Positions 12,480-24,899 are shown, counted from the stretch's first letter. The stretch is DNA of 64,000 nt from Porphyra umbilicalis (GCA_002049455.2 KV918957.1:62001-126000); one strand, 5' to 3'. The notes: a model not told the origin generated them from the letters alone. Translations and numbers: made by a program.

Positions 12480-12968
12480 GCATTTATCTCCTGCGATGAG
12501 TCCAAATTTTATGGATATTCGTCTTTTCGCCTCAGCAGCTCGGCCCCGCGAGGGCAGAGGTCTCATCGCCCGTGGCCAAGCCCGCAGACCTGTCCGCGAT
12601 CAACGGTGACCTTGGGCATCTCCTCCAATGGTGGGATGCCGGCGGGGTGTATCACAGAGCATCGTGACGGTGGCAGCGGCCAGACCGAACGAAATTGGAT
12701 GATGTTTAAGCTCATTTTGCTGCCCCACACGAATCCAGCTTTTGGGAGGGCAGCGGCCAGCCACAACCACCAGACCAATTCCGATTTGCTGGTTGATAGC
12801 GCACGGTCACACACAATGCGTCTGGATGCGTCTATTGGTGCCCACGGCCGGCGCGTTGTGTGGTTGCCACCATACAGCCCGGAATTCGCCCCAGTCGAGA
12901 TGTTGGTCTTAAAGGTAAAGGCTACGGTGGCCGAGTTCACTATCCCTCTTGACTTGGAAGCGGCTTAA
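12480..12968 (+). pseudogene. Tc1/mariner (IS630 superfamily) transposase remnant
   Basis: One open frame carries the catalytic core of a DDE_3-type transposase. The first Asp is in AFISCDESKF (about 12495), the second in LLVDSARSHT (about 12795), and the Glu in LPPYSPEFAPVEML, about 33-34 residues after the second Asp, as in the Tc1/mariner group. An in-frame TAG lies directly upstream (12477-12479), and no N-terminal DNA-binding domain was found in place, so this is a fragment. The C-terminus ends in TAA at 12966-12968. No terminal repeats were identified. Confidence 0.7.
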
Positions 12969-14980
12969 TGGTTGGCCTGGTACTCGGCGTGTTTGTCTAT
13001 TTCTCCCCAGGATTGCAGTTGTGCCTTCGCGTCCTGTAGAGGGCACATGATGGCTGTTCTGCCAGAACTATCGGCGGTAGGTGGTCCTGATGTGGGCATG
13101 CTCGACACTGCCTCTGGGCTAAGGGAACCCACGGTGAAAAGGAAAAGCACTCCGCATCTGCAAAACGGCGCGGAGGTGGAAATTTAATGAACCAGAGCAG
13201 AGCAATGTTGCCATCGAACAACGAAAAGCGCTCCGGCTGGGCCTTTCAGAGCCATTGCGACTCTCTTCCTCTAGAAGGCTAACGCAGGACTCAGCATTGC
13301 TTCCCGAGAGAGGCTCAACAGATGAGCTGCCAAGTTTGGTCAAGGGGACTCGGCGAAATAGGGTTGTGGGCCCACAGTGTGATGGAAGCGTGTCACGGCC
13401 AACTTTAGGCTGTTGCGTTGGGTGTTGCGCACGCTCGTGCCCAAATCAGGCCAAGCCAAAGCTGCCAGACTGATACGCTTCTGTTGAATTGACCAACAGA
13501 GCGACCAACCCTTAGGTGAAAAGTTGAGCGAGCGCGCTGCGCTGCTGTCCCAAGAGCCCGAAATAGACAGGGAGACACATGGGTGTGTGACGGCTGCTTC
13601 AAAACGCAGAGATGGGCCGTCACCACGACAGAGTGCCATCCCGGGATCAGAGTTGCCGGACTTCAGTCATATGGACTGCCGAGTGGGCTGATGCGGTCTT
13701 CCCGAGCTGCGTGGCGCGCTTCTGTTGCACTCAGTCCTGGGGCACCCAAATGGACGCATCGGATCACGAAATGCCGCAGCTTTCATCATGTCACAGACAC
13801 AACCACCCAAACCAAGAATTACAACGTGCCCATGCAATACCTGAGTTGTGCTGCTCATCATGTCCACCGTTTAGGGGCATCGTCCGGATTACGTCGTCAG
13901 GACTGAGCCATTGTCGTCTGTGATTGCGAGACCTTGACACAAACCCATAGGGTAGAAACGTCCTTTCTCGAGGCACGGATGCGATGCATTCCCGTTGTGT
14001 GGACCCCAATGCATCTGTCCAGTCCATGAATGAAGCCCGAAAATCCGACATGAGGCTTGTGATCCCCAGCAGTCTCCATGGGCGGGCCAGAACCATCAGA
14101 AAAGTGGCCGCTCCCGAAGTAGCAAGACCGTATCGGCCACGCGTGACGAGTATGAAGTTTCCAGGAAAACTCCTGTAACCGGAAAAGGGCGCTGGTTAAT
14201 TTCATCAGGGAAAGTAGGGTTCCTGGGTCCGCCCCTGGGCGCTCATTTCAGGTGATTTTTTAGGCGCTTAAAGGATTAAATCTGGGCGCTCGAGCGCTCA
14301 GCGACTCCGTTCTTCAATGAGCTTTTTAGGCGTTTCCGTTGAAAGTAGGGGGCCTGTTTGAGATAAAGATATTGGGGGATTCGTATAGTAGGGCTGTTAA
14401 CATAAGCCCTTACGTTATTCCGTATAAGAGCTGTTATCCCCCTGACATAAGATCGGGGTCCGGAACGCTCTGTTACGCTTATCGTTATCCGTCGCACGCT
14501 TGCAAGTGCACTTGATAAGGAAAAACTCAAAACAAGTTCGTAATGTACTTGTTCTATTTTTTCGACCTTTTTTTTGGTTGCGGCTTCAATTGCGTGCCAC
14601 GCCGGATCTGACAGCGCTTGGGCACCTCGCCCCACCGCGCGAGCCTCTTGTTGCTGCTTTGTTGTGGCCGTGATGCGCCTTCCCCTCTCTCTCTCTCGTC
14701 CCCCCCCCCCCCCTCGCCTGGGCGCCCTACTCTCCAACCCAGCGGTGCTGTCACGACGCGGACATGGCTCCCAAGCAGGCGACAGGCGGCGATCACCGCG
14801 TGCCGACGACTGCCCGCGAGCGACTGGGTGCAGGTCGCCCGCCCCAAGAGCCACGCCTGCTGCGACCCGCGCCTCCCCCCCCCCCCCCCCCCCCCCCTCT
14901 GTGATTGCGCGGACGTTGACACGGGCCTCCCACCGCGCAGCGGAGGGTAGCCGCGGCCGCGGGGCGCGGCGGCGGCAACG
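12969..14980. other. Region without a supported gene
   Basis: Only short frames are seen. Poly-C runs lie at about 14698-14713 and 14875-14897. From about 14.2 kb several GGGCGCT-type motifs occur, resembling ones near 20.26 and 23.54 kb. No gene or RNA was recognised. Confidence 0.45.
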
Positions 14981-15895
14981 GCGGCGCGTTGGTCGGGCGT
15001 GGGGGGGAGGGGTGCACGTGTTGCGCGGGCGACGGCGCGCCGGTCGCCGCTGCGCCACGCCGGCGGCGCCATTGCGGCGCGGCCGCGCGCGGCGTGCTGC
15101 CGCTGCTGCCGCCGCCGCCGCCGCCGCCTTGGCGTGACAAACGCGGCGTCGGCGGCAGGTGTGGCGTGGCGGCACGCCCGGCGCGTCGGCGGCGGCAGGG
15201 TGCGGCGGCGATGGGGCGCGGCGGCGGAAAGGGCGGCGCGTTGGTCGGGCGTGGGGGGGAGGGGTGCACGTGTTGCGCGGGCGGCGGCGCGCCGGTCGCC
15301 GCTGCGCCACGCCGGCGGCGCCACTGCGGCGCGGCCGCGCGCGGCGTGCTGCCGCTGCTGCCGCCGCCGCCGCCGCCGCCTTGGCGTAACAAACGCGGCG
15401 GCGGCGAAACGCGTGGCGTGGCGGCACGCGCGGCGCGTCGGCGGCGGCGGGGTGCGGCGGCGACGGGGCGCGGCGGCGGAAAGGGCGGCGCGTTGGTCGG
15501 GCGTGGGGGGGAGGGGTGCACGTCTTGCGCGGGCGGCGGCGCGCCGGTCGCTGCCGCGCCACGCCGGCGGCGCCATTGCGGCGCGGCCGCGCGCGGCGTG
15601 CTGCCGCTGCTGTTGCCGCCGCCGCCGCCGCCTTGGCGTGACAAACGCGGCGTCGGCGGCACGCGTGGCGTGGCGGCACGCCCGGCGCGTCGGCGGCGGC
15701 GGGGTGCGGCGGCGGCGGGGCGCGGCGGCGGAAAGGGCGGCGCGTTGGTTGGGCGTGGGGGGGAGGGGTGCACGTGTTGCGCGAGCGGTGGCGCGCCGGT
15801 CGCCGCTGCGCCACGCCGGCGGCGCCACTGCGGCGCGGCGGCGCGCGGCGTGCTGCCGCCGCTTTCGCCGCCGCTGCCGCCGCCGCACGCCCAGT
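14981..15895. repeat. Tandem array of 252-bp GC-rich units
   Basis: The anchor GCGGCGCGTTGG starts at 14981, 15233, 15485 and 15737, so the period is exactly 252 bp for about 3.6 units, with high similarity between units. Because 252 is divisible by three and the units lack stops, long frames run across the array in several phases on both strands. On the minus strand one phase reads Pro/Arg/Ala-rich (HARPTRR.FRRRAP). A stray fragment of the same unit lies at 19313-19381. The array could be a satellite or a coding repeat. Stops outside the array do not favour either strand. Confidence 0.75.
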
Positions 15896-16392
15896 TAAGA
15901 CCCCCCGAAAGCGGACATGGCGTTTCTCGCCCCATGGTTTGTTCGTCCATGCAGCGGCAGCTTTCTATTGGTGCAGAAGCTTCTGTCAGATCTGTTTCGA
16001 AACCCACCCCTTTGGACGACGGTTTTCCCACAATCGGTACGTGGCGATCCCACGGCTCACGCGATCGCGTGTAGAGCGCGGACGAGGGCACATTGGAAGC
16101 CGGGTTTGCACGACCACCCGCCAATATTTCGCAGGCCTTTTGTCGACTGTGGCGCTTTGCCTTCGCGTTTTCTGACGACTGGCGTGGGAGACCGCTCCGG
16201 GTCAACACGTCAACCAATGTACAAGCCCCGCCAACAACGCGGGATCCTGGGCCATCCCAACCACCCCACTGGACCTTTGACTGATGACCAGCCATACAGA
16301 CCGTGTGAATGAGAGAGGGAGGGGAGTTGGCAAGGTCTGACAGATTTTCTGACTGGGTCGATTGGTCTACGTGCAACAGACCAAGTGGATTT
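15896..16392. other. Region without a supported gene
   Basis: This lies between the 252-bp array and the end of the transposase-like copy 2. Nothing recognisable was seen. Confidence 0.45.
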
Positions 16393-18372
16393 CTACTCCT
16401 CCAAGAGGGACAACATGCAAGCCGTTTCTGCCTCAAGCAGCTCACCATAGTCGCCCTCCCCGTCCCACGCCTCGTCAGCGCATGGCTCATGCGTGTCGGA
16501 CGGGGCCTCTTTGGTCCGCCTCCAATGGGCTTCGATATTACTTGCTGCCGCCGCCAGGTTGTCCTTGGCCCACTTGCAACGGTCCTCGCCCTGTTTAAGC
16601 ACACAAGAGGCCGACGCCCCGGGTGCTCCCGCCAGGATCTTTCCCGTCCTGGTTCGTTTGTCGTCAAGGCGCTTGGCGTTGCGCGCCCCAGGGCCAGCTT
16701 TTGCTGGCGACCGTTTGGCTCCACGGTTGTGAGCCGCATCTCTTGGCGCTCGGCTGACGGCTGACCGCTTAACATACGACACGCAAGTTGCCAGAAAGCT
16801 GTCAGCTGGGTGTCCGGCGGCCGTCTGATTGAAGTGGCCATGCCACGCCTCGAGCCCCTGCTCGCTGTAACGCCCCAGGCTCCCGAAAAAATCAAGGAAA
16901 TCTGGGGCGTGACAGCAAAGCGTGTGCAGTTTGGGCGTGACCGTGAACCAGGGGAAGGCCGCGCGCAGCCCGTCGACAAAGCGAGCCGTCCCGGCTCGGA
17001 ACGCAGCAGCGTCCTCCTGTGAGCTGTCACCCGCGCGTTTCAGCACCGGCAACAGCTGCCGCCAGGTGTCGCAGGCCACGCGGTATGCCGCCACGTCCGT
17101 TGCAGGTACTTAGGAAGCCAGCAGCTCGACGACCGCTGACATCCGCCTAGCAATGAGCTGACATTGGCGTCCCTCAAACGCACCTCCAAAGTACGGTTTG
17201 GGCGTCACGACGACAGCGAAACGTAGCGCCAACGACAGGTTCGTTGCGTACGCACTGGCTGTGGTGGCCCCGTGATGGATGTAAATCGCCTCAATCCCAA
17301 GGCGCAGCAGGGCGCCTGTAATCCCCAGGGTGAGGTGCAGGGGCATGGGGGAGATGTGTGTGGGATCCATGCTGAGGAGTGGTCGGCCTTCAATGGAGAA
17401 ATGCTCGTCCAGCGGCAGCGGTGCGGCGGGCTTACTGTTGTCACAATCGGCAGATGCTTCAGCCATCCGCTCGAAATGGCCACGCGTCCTCGTTACGCCT
17501 CGTGCGAGGCTGCCGTCTTGCATGTTGCCCCACGTATCGACCAGCAGCCCGTTGCCCTGCGTCCGCCGCCGGAGCGCGGTACACCATAGGCACGGCATAC
17601 GGCTGATGGCAACTTTGTGGCCCACCCAGCTCGTCATGAAGGCGTAGTCGCCTATCAGGATGAGGCGCACGGCCCGGCGTACGCCGCCGACATCCAGCCC
17701 GCCCGTCCGCAGGGCATCCAGGTCCGGCACGTTGACGTCCGCCATTCGGGTGAGCGCCTCGCGGTCATCTTTCTGACAGGGAAAGATACCGTAGAGGAGG
17801 GAGTTACCTCTGCTCGTCGGGTTGACTTGATTGGTACAAGACAAGACAGCCTTACACGAGCTTACTAGGCCCCCTTTGTCGAGGCCAAAGCAGACGTGTA
17901 CGTCCCGTACAGCGCTGTTGTGAGGGACGCTGGCGCTCGCCTGCCCTTCAAAAGGGCGGCAGGCGGTCACCTCCCGGCCGTCAGGCCCCCGCACCGTCCT
18001 CTCCACCCACTGCTTCCTGCTACGCAAGTCCCAAATAGCCGCCTCAAGTGCGGCGCGCGGGCTGACCAGGTACGCGCCGTCACCGTTGCTCGTGGCTCGG
18101 GTGTGCTCCTCGGCGGCCGCCTTGCCCAGTTCCTCGCGCAGCGCCAGTGGGCTTGCGAGGCCGCTCTGGGGCCCCAAAAAGAGGCGAAAGCGTTGGAAGG
18201 AGGCGGCGCTAATGTTGTTGTCAACGGCAAACTGCGTCTGCAGCCTAATCGGGAGCGAATGAATAGCAGCCGTGGGCGCAATCGCCACGCCCCCACTCGA
18301 GCGGGCCCGGCGGCACACGTCGTCGAGCACGGCCGACGCGAGGCCAGCGTCGATACGCATGATCTTCGACAC
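16393..18372 (-). pseudogene. Transposase-like gene, unplaced family, copy 2
   Basis: The minus-strand frame from an ATG at 18372 runs to a TAA at 17112-17110. The same phase continues to 16393, so one stop codon separates two blocks of a single protein of about 655 residues. The first block contains SMDPTHISPMPLHLTLGI and FGGAFEGRQCQLIARR. The second contains FPWFTVTPKLHTLCCHAP, then GSLGRYSEQGLEAWHG and a basic, then acidic, tail. Copy 1 (2178-4977) has the same order of blocks. The His...Ser-Glu-Gln...Glu pattern near the C-terminus resembles catalytic regions of several eukaryotic transposase families, but I cannot say which. Apart from the one stop this copy looks well preserved. An undetected short intron is an alternative to a nonsense change. 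No inverted terminal repeats were found. Confidence 0.6.
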
Positions 18373-19312
18373 TGCCTCCTTCGCCTGCGTCTGGCGGCGC
18401 CGCGCCTGCCGAGGGCCGACGGCATCTTGACGAGTCTCAATCTCCCGCCGCTAGGTTCTCTTGACGCCGTTGGCGAATGTCGCCGTCACCACCTCTGGCC
18501 GGGTCGCGGCCAGGTGACGGCTGACCAGCGCGTCCACTCGGGCGAGCAGGGGTGCGTCCAGCGACCCATATGTCCTCTCGAGCACGCGAAAAGCGGCAGC
18601 GGCATCTGGCGCCGCTCGCTCCATGGGCGCCTGGTTGATCCCTCCTACGACGTGGAACCTCCCGGCGCTGGGTGACGATTGGGAAAGAGGGGGTACGCCG
18701 GTGTCCTGAACGCAGGCCCGCCTCGCGCCGGACTCTAAATCTGTGGTGGTGTCACTGTGTCATGCCGAGTGACGTTTGGGCGGTATGCAGCAAAGGAAAG
18801 AAAGTAGCGAATAGAAGAAAATGTAGAACGGGTTCTGATCAGCATACAACGCAACAGTTGTGACTGAAAGACAGCATGGCGGCGAGAGTACGATCAGGCA
18901 CGCCAGATGTGAAGGGCATCCAGTGCATAAATTGGAGCGGACGACTGGCAACGTACCGGGAAATATTTCCCACTGTGGCGCCGTCGGGCTCCATGGGAGA
19001 CACTGCCAGTCCGCTTGGCAGGCGTGGTGGAGAAGGATCCGGGGCGTTGTGGTCGAACATGCAGCGCGGGCGGTTGTGTGCACGCATGCATGTAAGGCGT
19101 GGCGGCGAGAGCAAGGAGAGTCTTTGCTGCGTCGTGAGCCGTGCAGATCCGCAACGGCGGCGGCGCTTCACGCGAAAGCCGATAAAGCTCCAAAGACATT
19201 CCCAAACTGTTTCACGTGGCACTGAAAGCGCTGTAATGGGCGATTTCTCTGAGTAGGGCTACATCCACAGTCGAATACGCCATGTCCGCCCTTGACTGGG
19301 GGTGGCCGTGAC

Positions 19313-19381
19313 GTGACAAACGCGGCGGCGGCGGCATGCGTGGCGTGGCGGCACGCGCGGCGTGTCGGCGGCGGCGGGGTG
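19313..19381. repeat. Stray fragment of the 252-bp repeat unit
   Basis: The sequence GTGACAAACGCGGCGGCGGC, followed by the GTGGCGTGGCGGCACGC motif and TCGGCGGCGGCGGGGTGC, matches part of the units at 14981-15895, about 3.5 kb away. It shows that the repeat is dispersed as well as tandem. Confidence 0.65.
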
Positions 19382-19798
19382 CTCTAGGAAGAAGTATTTT
19401 TGTTAACACCTGCACATTTCTGGAATAAGTAGCACGATCTGCACCGATGTGCACTGGAGATCACGTATTGTTGTTGCGATCCGTCACAGAAAATTGTGTA
19501 CTTCTGAGAAGTGTCTTCTGCTGTTATTGCGTCCTAAGTTAACAGCTCAATGTTTTTTTCCTCTTAAATGGCCTTTCCAGATATAAGCCATCTAAACAGC
19601 CTTCTGTTAATGGCCCTAGTAACTTTTCAGGCATCTGGACTTGGCGAGGTCGACACAGTTAGTGCAGGATGCGAGCGGGGTTTAACAGCCGGAATTTGGG
19701 TGCAGGCCTCGACCGTCCGCGCCACCACCGCTTCCCCACCTCTCTCCCCCCTACCAGTCACTTGAAGAGTCCCTCCCCCCCCCCCACGCGCCCCTCTT

Positions 19799-19930
19799 CC
19801 CCCACTCGCCCGCCTTCCCCGACCCGCCTTCCTCCTTTCATCCGCCCCCCTCCCCCCACCCGCCCCCCTTCCCCCACTCGCCCGCCTTCCCCGACTCGCC
19901 TTCCTCCTTTCATCCGCCCCCCTCCTCCCT
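19799..19930. repeat. Two copies of a 72-bp pyrimidine-rich minisatellite
   Basis: CCCACTCGCCCGCCTTCCCC begins at 19801 and again at 19873. The two units differ at only a few positions and both contain CCTTCCTCCTTTCATCCGCC. The flanks are poly-C rich. Confidence 0.7.
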
Positions 19931-21130
19931 CCCGCAGCGCGGCCGACGCCGCTACGACCGTACTCCGATATCGAATCGCCGCCACGCTTTACCGAGGCCA
20001 CATGTACAGTGGGTGCTTCAAAGATGTGGGGCATGTTGTTACATTAGCTCCGCGCACGCTGTCTGAGTAGGTGCGCGTTGTATGTCTCTTTGATGACGCC
20101 TGCGCGTGCCGCTCCCCACACACACACCAGCGACTCCGTTGTGCAAGACGGTGCTTCCTCTGGGTGCACCTTCAGTTAAATGATCCGGGCTTGCGCGAAA
20201 TGACATCCGGCTTCAATTGCCTTCAGATCATCGGGCTCGTTTTTTTTTGATGGATGCTGCAAAGGGCGCTTTGGGGTCGCTCAGGGCGCTCTGAGCGTTC
20301 AGAGCAAGCACATCGGTGCGGATCCTGCACCACACTATAGTGCAACACCTAATTATGGTGCGGAAGGGTGCCCAGCGGTCAGATTTATAGTGCATGATCC
20401 GCACCAAGTGTTGGGATGGTGTTGATCCGATACCATAATCTGTTGGTATGGTGTCAGATCGTCTGCAAAGTGGGGCTCATGCTGATTTGCTGTACTGGCG
20501 CCGGTACCCACAATTTTCAAATTGCCTCCGAACGCCTCCAGTACAGGCTGAAATGGCATGTACTGGGCCATATTCGACCCCCCTCCACACTGCAAACCTT
20601 CCAATATAGTATAGAATCGATATTCGCGTTTTAGAGCGCGGCGCTCCTCTGCACGCGCCCAGTACAGGAATACACTGCGCCCACAACGCGCCTGGCTGCC
20701 ACTCCACGGCACCGACACTGCTCAGACATCGCGTACGCGGGGGTCTTTCCGGCGCTGGGTGGGGACACGTAGAACTCGCAGGACATCTCACGATCAAGAA
20801 GCGTAACGCGGCACATACGAACGGCAATCTATCACGCTTCCCTTGCGGGCTGTCGTGAGGCTGTTTGTTGCTCTGCAGGGGGGCCATTTATGCCTCATCT
20901 CTTGCGCTTATTCTTTGGCTGCGCTTCCTCTGCAAACATTACATCACATGTCAAGCAGAGTCCAGGCCAGAAAGAAGGACCAAAAATAAAGACTAAAGCA
21001 GAGGTCACACCGCCCCGGCTTGATCGCACGCTGGACCCCCGCGTGCCCTGCTAAGCGCATCAATGAAATAGAAAAGAGTACACCAGCGTCGAACGCAGAA
21101 ATGTCAGAAAGAGATAAACACGTAGCCAAG

Positions 21131-21331
21131 CATGAGAAGCAAAGAGATCGACGAGCAACACGGAAACGCGAGACGTGCTTCCGTACAATGGCACGAAAAC
21201 TCAGCACGTCCGCGAGACCCGCAAACACGTAGTCATATCACGAGAAGCAAACAGATCGACGAGGAACACGGAAGCGCGAGACGTGGGTCAGTACAATGAT
21301 ACAAAAACCCAGTACGTCCGTGAGACCCGCA
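21131..21331. repeat. 93-bp direct repeat with 108-bp period
   Basis: Segments 21131-21223 and 21239-21331 both run from a GAGAAGCAAA-type start through GATCGACGAG and ACACGGAA to CCGxGAGACCCGCA. They differ at roughly a dozen positions. No coding potential is apparent. Confidence 0.7.
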
Positions 21332-22192
21332 CCAGCATCCATTAAGTACGCAGGTACAACACGCTACTGAATTGTATCACTCTGAGCAGCTGCACGACAA
21401 AGCATCCGTCTCACGCCACGTACCGAGGAGCCTGCGGCAGATCGGAGACGAATCGAGGGGGTAGCGAGCGACGGCGACGCCGGCGGGGCGTCGGACGACG
21501 CCAGGAGTGTGCGCGAGGACGTCGGTCTCGAACCGACTCGACGACCTGTGGAAAAGCCTCAGAGACGCCGCCCTCGCGGTCAAGTTGGCTCTTATGAGGC
21601 GAGCGCACTGTTTTTCGACCCTCTCAGACGCACCGAGAGGGCACATTGTGTGCGGTCCGCCCAGCTTCTTTCGACTCAGTGTGCAGCTGCGCGCTGTCGT
21701 TTGCGAGTCATACGTGATGCGTTCCATGGAACACAGCGATAGCCTCCCTGTCAGCTCTCGACAGCACTGCTGCGTCATCAACCTGTGTGCACGTATCTGA
21801 TTGGGTAACGATAGCTTTTCGAACGGAAATTTGACCGGTATCCACCTTCGTTGCCCGTCTTGATACGTGCTGAACGCTGGTGGCTTCTCGCAGTCCAGGG
21901 ACGCCCAACACAGAATGATGTGTGACGAAACGTCCTGACTGGCCCTGGCACGCGGCGAAACGGCGAAGACACATCAGATTTCCTTGTGTGCGCGTCACTT
22001 GTAGCCTGCTTCAGCAGCGGCTACAAGCCCTCGAATCTGGCCCGATTTACATGGTACACCCCACGGGGCCAGCACGTGGGACTCGTAGCCCACGTTCTGG
22101 ACCCCCCTCCCCCCCCAGATGACGTGCGTTCGGCCCTCCCCCCACGGCCGCCGCTCCAAATTGATGCCAGTAAGGCAATCGGGCCTGTAGTA

Positions 22193-22591
22193 TTGCTGAT
22201 CCCCGAATTTTGTCCTGGTGGACAGAGACTGACTTGCGGACCGACTCTCTCCACCAATCAGATGCGCCTCTGGGACTGACTTGGTGCTCCTGATTGCTTA
22301 CATGTGCCCATACAGCATGGAAATCAACTTCAGCTCCTATTTTTTTCCGCACATCTGGCAAGGAGACAGTAGAAAATCTCAAGATCTCGCGTGGGCAGCT
22401 TGCTCCGTGCCAACAAAGTCGGATCAAGCGGCAACAAACAGTGAGTTCTGCTGGATGCAAGGTCTTGGAACCCAATGCAGGCTGTCTATTGGCTTCGATG
22501 CCTTCTTACTGTCGTTTTAGACCAATAGAGTGCTGTTATTCACAGTCAGTCTCTGTCTCTGTCCCCCAGGACAAAATTCGGGGATCAGCAA
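22193..22591. mobile_element. 399-bp MITE with TA target duplication
   Basis: The left end TTGCTGATCCCCGAATTTTG (22193 on) is the reverse complement of the right end CAAAATTCGGGGATCAGCAA (to 22591). Similarity continues inward through TCCTGG and GGACAGAGAC for about 40 bp. TA dinucleotides flank both ends (22191-22192 and 22592-22593), as in non-autonomous Tc1/mariner or pogo-type elements. No open frame in it looks genuine. Confidence 0.8.
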
Positions 22592-24899
22592 TACATAAAA
22601 TTTAGCCTAGTACGCGTTTTAGTACACGTCTAGTATGCGCCCCACTTTCCCTACCATCTGCACCATCCCAACGTTTGGTGCAGCGTATGGGGGAAACCCC
22701 CATTCGGAAAGAGTCAAACAATTGGAATGTGACCAAATATTGTGCATGATTGCGAGCCACGACGCTCGCAATCCGGCGCTAAGCGCTCTGCGCTTGCCAA
22801 GTGTCCAGATTCCTCCCTGCCACATCATCTTTGACTGCCACTTTGACAGTCCAGCAAGCCTTCACAGGTCGACAGGGCGGGGCATGGCAGCGGCATGATT
22901 GGATTTTGTGCTTTTCAACTAATCACGTCGTGGACACCGTGCCCTCCCAGGTGGATGTGGACGACCCCGCCTCAGCCCCACTGATTGCTACCGCGCTGCC
23001 CCGTCAATCTGCGGCGCCCCCGTCATCGTCCGTCCTGGAACCAACTGTGAGAAAGGTGGTCGGTCCGAGGAGTGGCTTGACGTAGTCTCCACCTGAGTTG
23101 CTCGCCCTCGCTAAGACGGTCCCCGTCAGTCTCTAAGATGCGGCAATTGGGAGCGGTCAACTGAAGGCCGCGCTACTGCGGCGCAATCACGGCCGTTTCG
23201 CGGCGCGTGTGCCACCTGCAGCGGACTCCAAGCCGGAGTCCGGGGGCATCCTCGACCCGCGTGGCTGGGGGGGGGCGGCCTGCTCGGGCCTGCAAAGTGC
23301 GGTAGGACGCCATCAAGGCCTCCCGTATTGTATACAAGCAGGCCACAATTGGATGGAAAGTGCACATTGATACGAAAAAGTCAGCACAGCATTCCGCGAT
23401 ATGGTGCGCGCACCGGTGGAGCACAACGATCATCGCGGGCACCATATTATGGGGGAGCCACTCACATCACGCCACGATTTCGGAAGAAATCACCATATTA
23501 TGGTGTTGGTGCGAACCGCTGGGCTTGCTCTCAGAGGGCGCTCAGGGGTGCTTTAAGCGCCTGCGCCCCCAAAATCGGGGCGCCCCTGACAACCCTACTA
23601 GTGGAAAGTACACTTTGTCCGAAACAACTGACAATGCCAAACGCGGACGCTTGCCACGATGTTCACAAATACTTGGTTGCTGGCCTGAATTTGGTACCAT
23701 TGACGATCGCTGCTGTGGACTTACAGTAGGCGGGACGGAGAATGACTGTATCCCGAAGCTGAACTAACAGTAGAGTTTTTTTAATTTCCTCGCAAGTCAT
23801 AGGCGCGATTATGCATGGACAGGGACTGGCGGCGGAGTCGACGGGCTCGGTGCATGCTCTCGCTTGCCCTTTCCTTGCTCTTGCCCGCGGCGTGCATTTG
23901 GCAGACGGCTGGCGTCCCGGTGAACGAGACGGGCGCATGCGCTGCGCACGGCGCCACGCTTTGATTATTCCCCGGGCGGCGGGTCGTGATGAGCCGCCTC
24001 CACGTTGCTCTCTTCCACCTCCCAGGGGCGTCTGCGTGGGCAATGACCGGAGGCGACGTGTCTGTGGGGGGGTTGAGGCGGGGGAGGGAGGGGCCGTGAC
24101 ATTCCTGCTCCTCGTTTTTTCCGTTTCTGTACGGACGGCCGGGGAGGGGTTGGGGAGGGGGGTGCCGGTCGGATGGCAGCCGCCACCTCTCACCCGCGTT
24201 CACTTGTCTGTACGGGCCGAGTGGCGCCTGCCTGTTAGCTGGCTGCGTGCCTGACTGCCTGTTTCCGCCTTTGGCCGGCTCTGAACGCCTGGCGGCGACA
24301 GGGGGGGGTGGTACCCGCGGGTACCCTGGCGGCACCCCACTCGGTGGGGTGGCGTCCGTACGCGACCCTCTCCCTGTGGGGTGGGTGAGACGGGCGTTTG
24401 CGCTCGGCGCATCGGCCACCGTAGTGTTGGGCGCGTGCGACCTACCCGCACGCGCCTGCGTTGCCTCGGCGCCTCTGCGTGACCTCTTGGACCGACCGCC
24501 GCGGCACCTCCTCTCTGCAGCCGGGCTCCCTTTCGTTCCCTGACTTGGCTATCCCCTGCTCTTGTGAGGAAGGTGGGCTGTGGAACGCGGCCGGCAGGGG
24601 GCGGTGCCGCACGCTCACGATTTTCCGGGTGGGGATCTCATCTGCCTCCCCTCCCCCTGGGGGGAGAGCGTCCTCGGTCGCCCGGCGTCGGCGGCGCCGT
24701 TGCGCCCGCCGCCCGCGACGTCGCGCTTGGTGTTGGGTGCGGCAACTGCCGCACGGCGGTGCGCTGTGGGTCGTTGCGCGCTCGCGCCCCGGCGGCGAGG
24801 CGGTGGTGATTGCTGGTGCGACCTGTTGAGGACGAGGGCGAGGACGGCGACGGCGGCGCGGAGCGTTGTGTTGTGCGGCTTCCAGCCTCTGTTGCCACC

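Larger units (their letters stand above)
18373..24899. other. Repeat-bearing region without a supported gene
   Basis: No frame here resembles a known protein. Contents listed separately are a 252-bp-unit fragment (19313-19381), a 72-bp minisatellite (19799-19930), a 93-bp direct repeat (21131-21331) and a MITE (22193-22591). Weakly similar inverted segments rich in GGGCGCT and CACCATAAT motifs lie near 20255-20440 and 23440-23570. The last 700 bp upstream of the formin start are GC-rich and presumably contain its promoter and 5' untranslated region. Confidence 0.5.

Noticed and set aside
13000-14200. Several frames of 60-107 codons
   Set aside because: They overlap on both strands with no recognisable motif or good start context.
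14793-17030. 745-codon minus-strand frame across the 252-bp repeats
   Set aside because: It owes its length to stop-poor GC-rich repeats and then runs out of phase through the transposase-like copy 2. No domain is visible.
19799-19930. CRISPR-like spacing of direct repeats
   Set aside because: There are only two 72-bp units without unique spacers, and the genome is eukaryotic.
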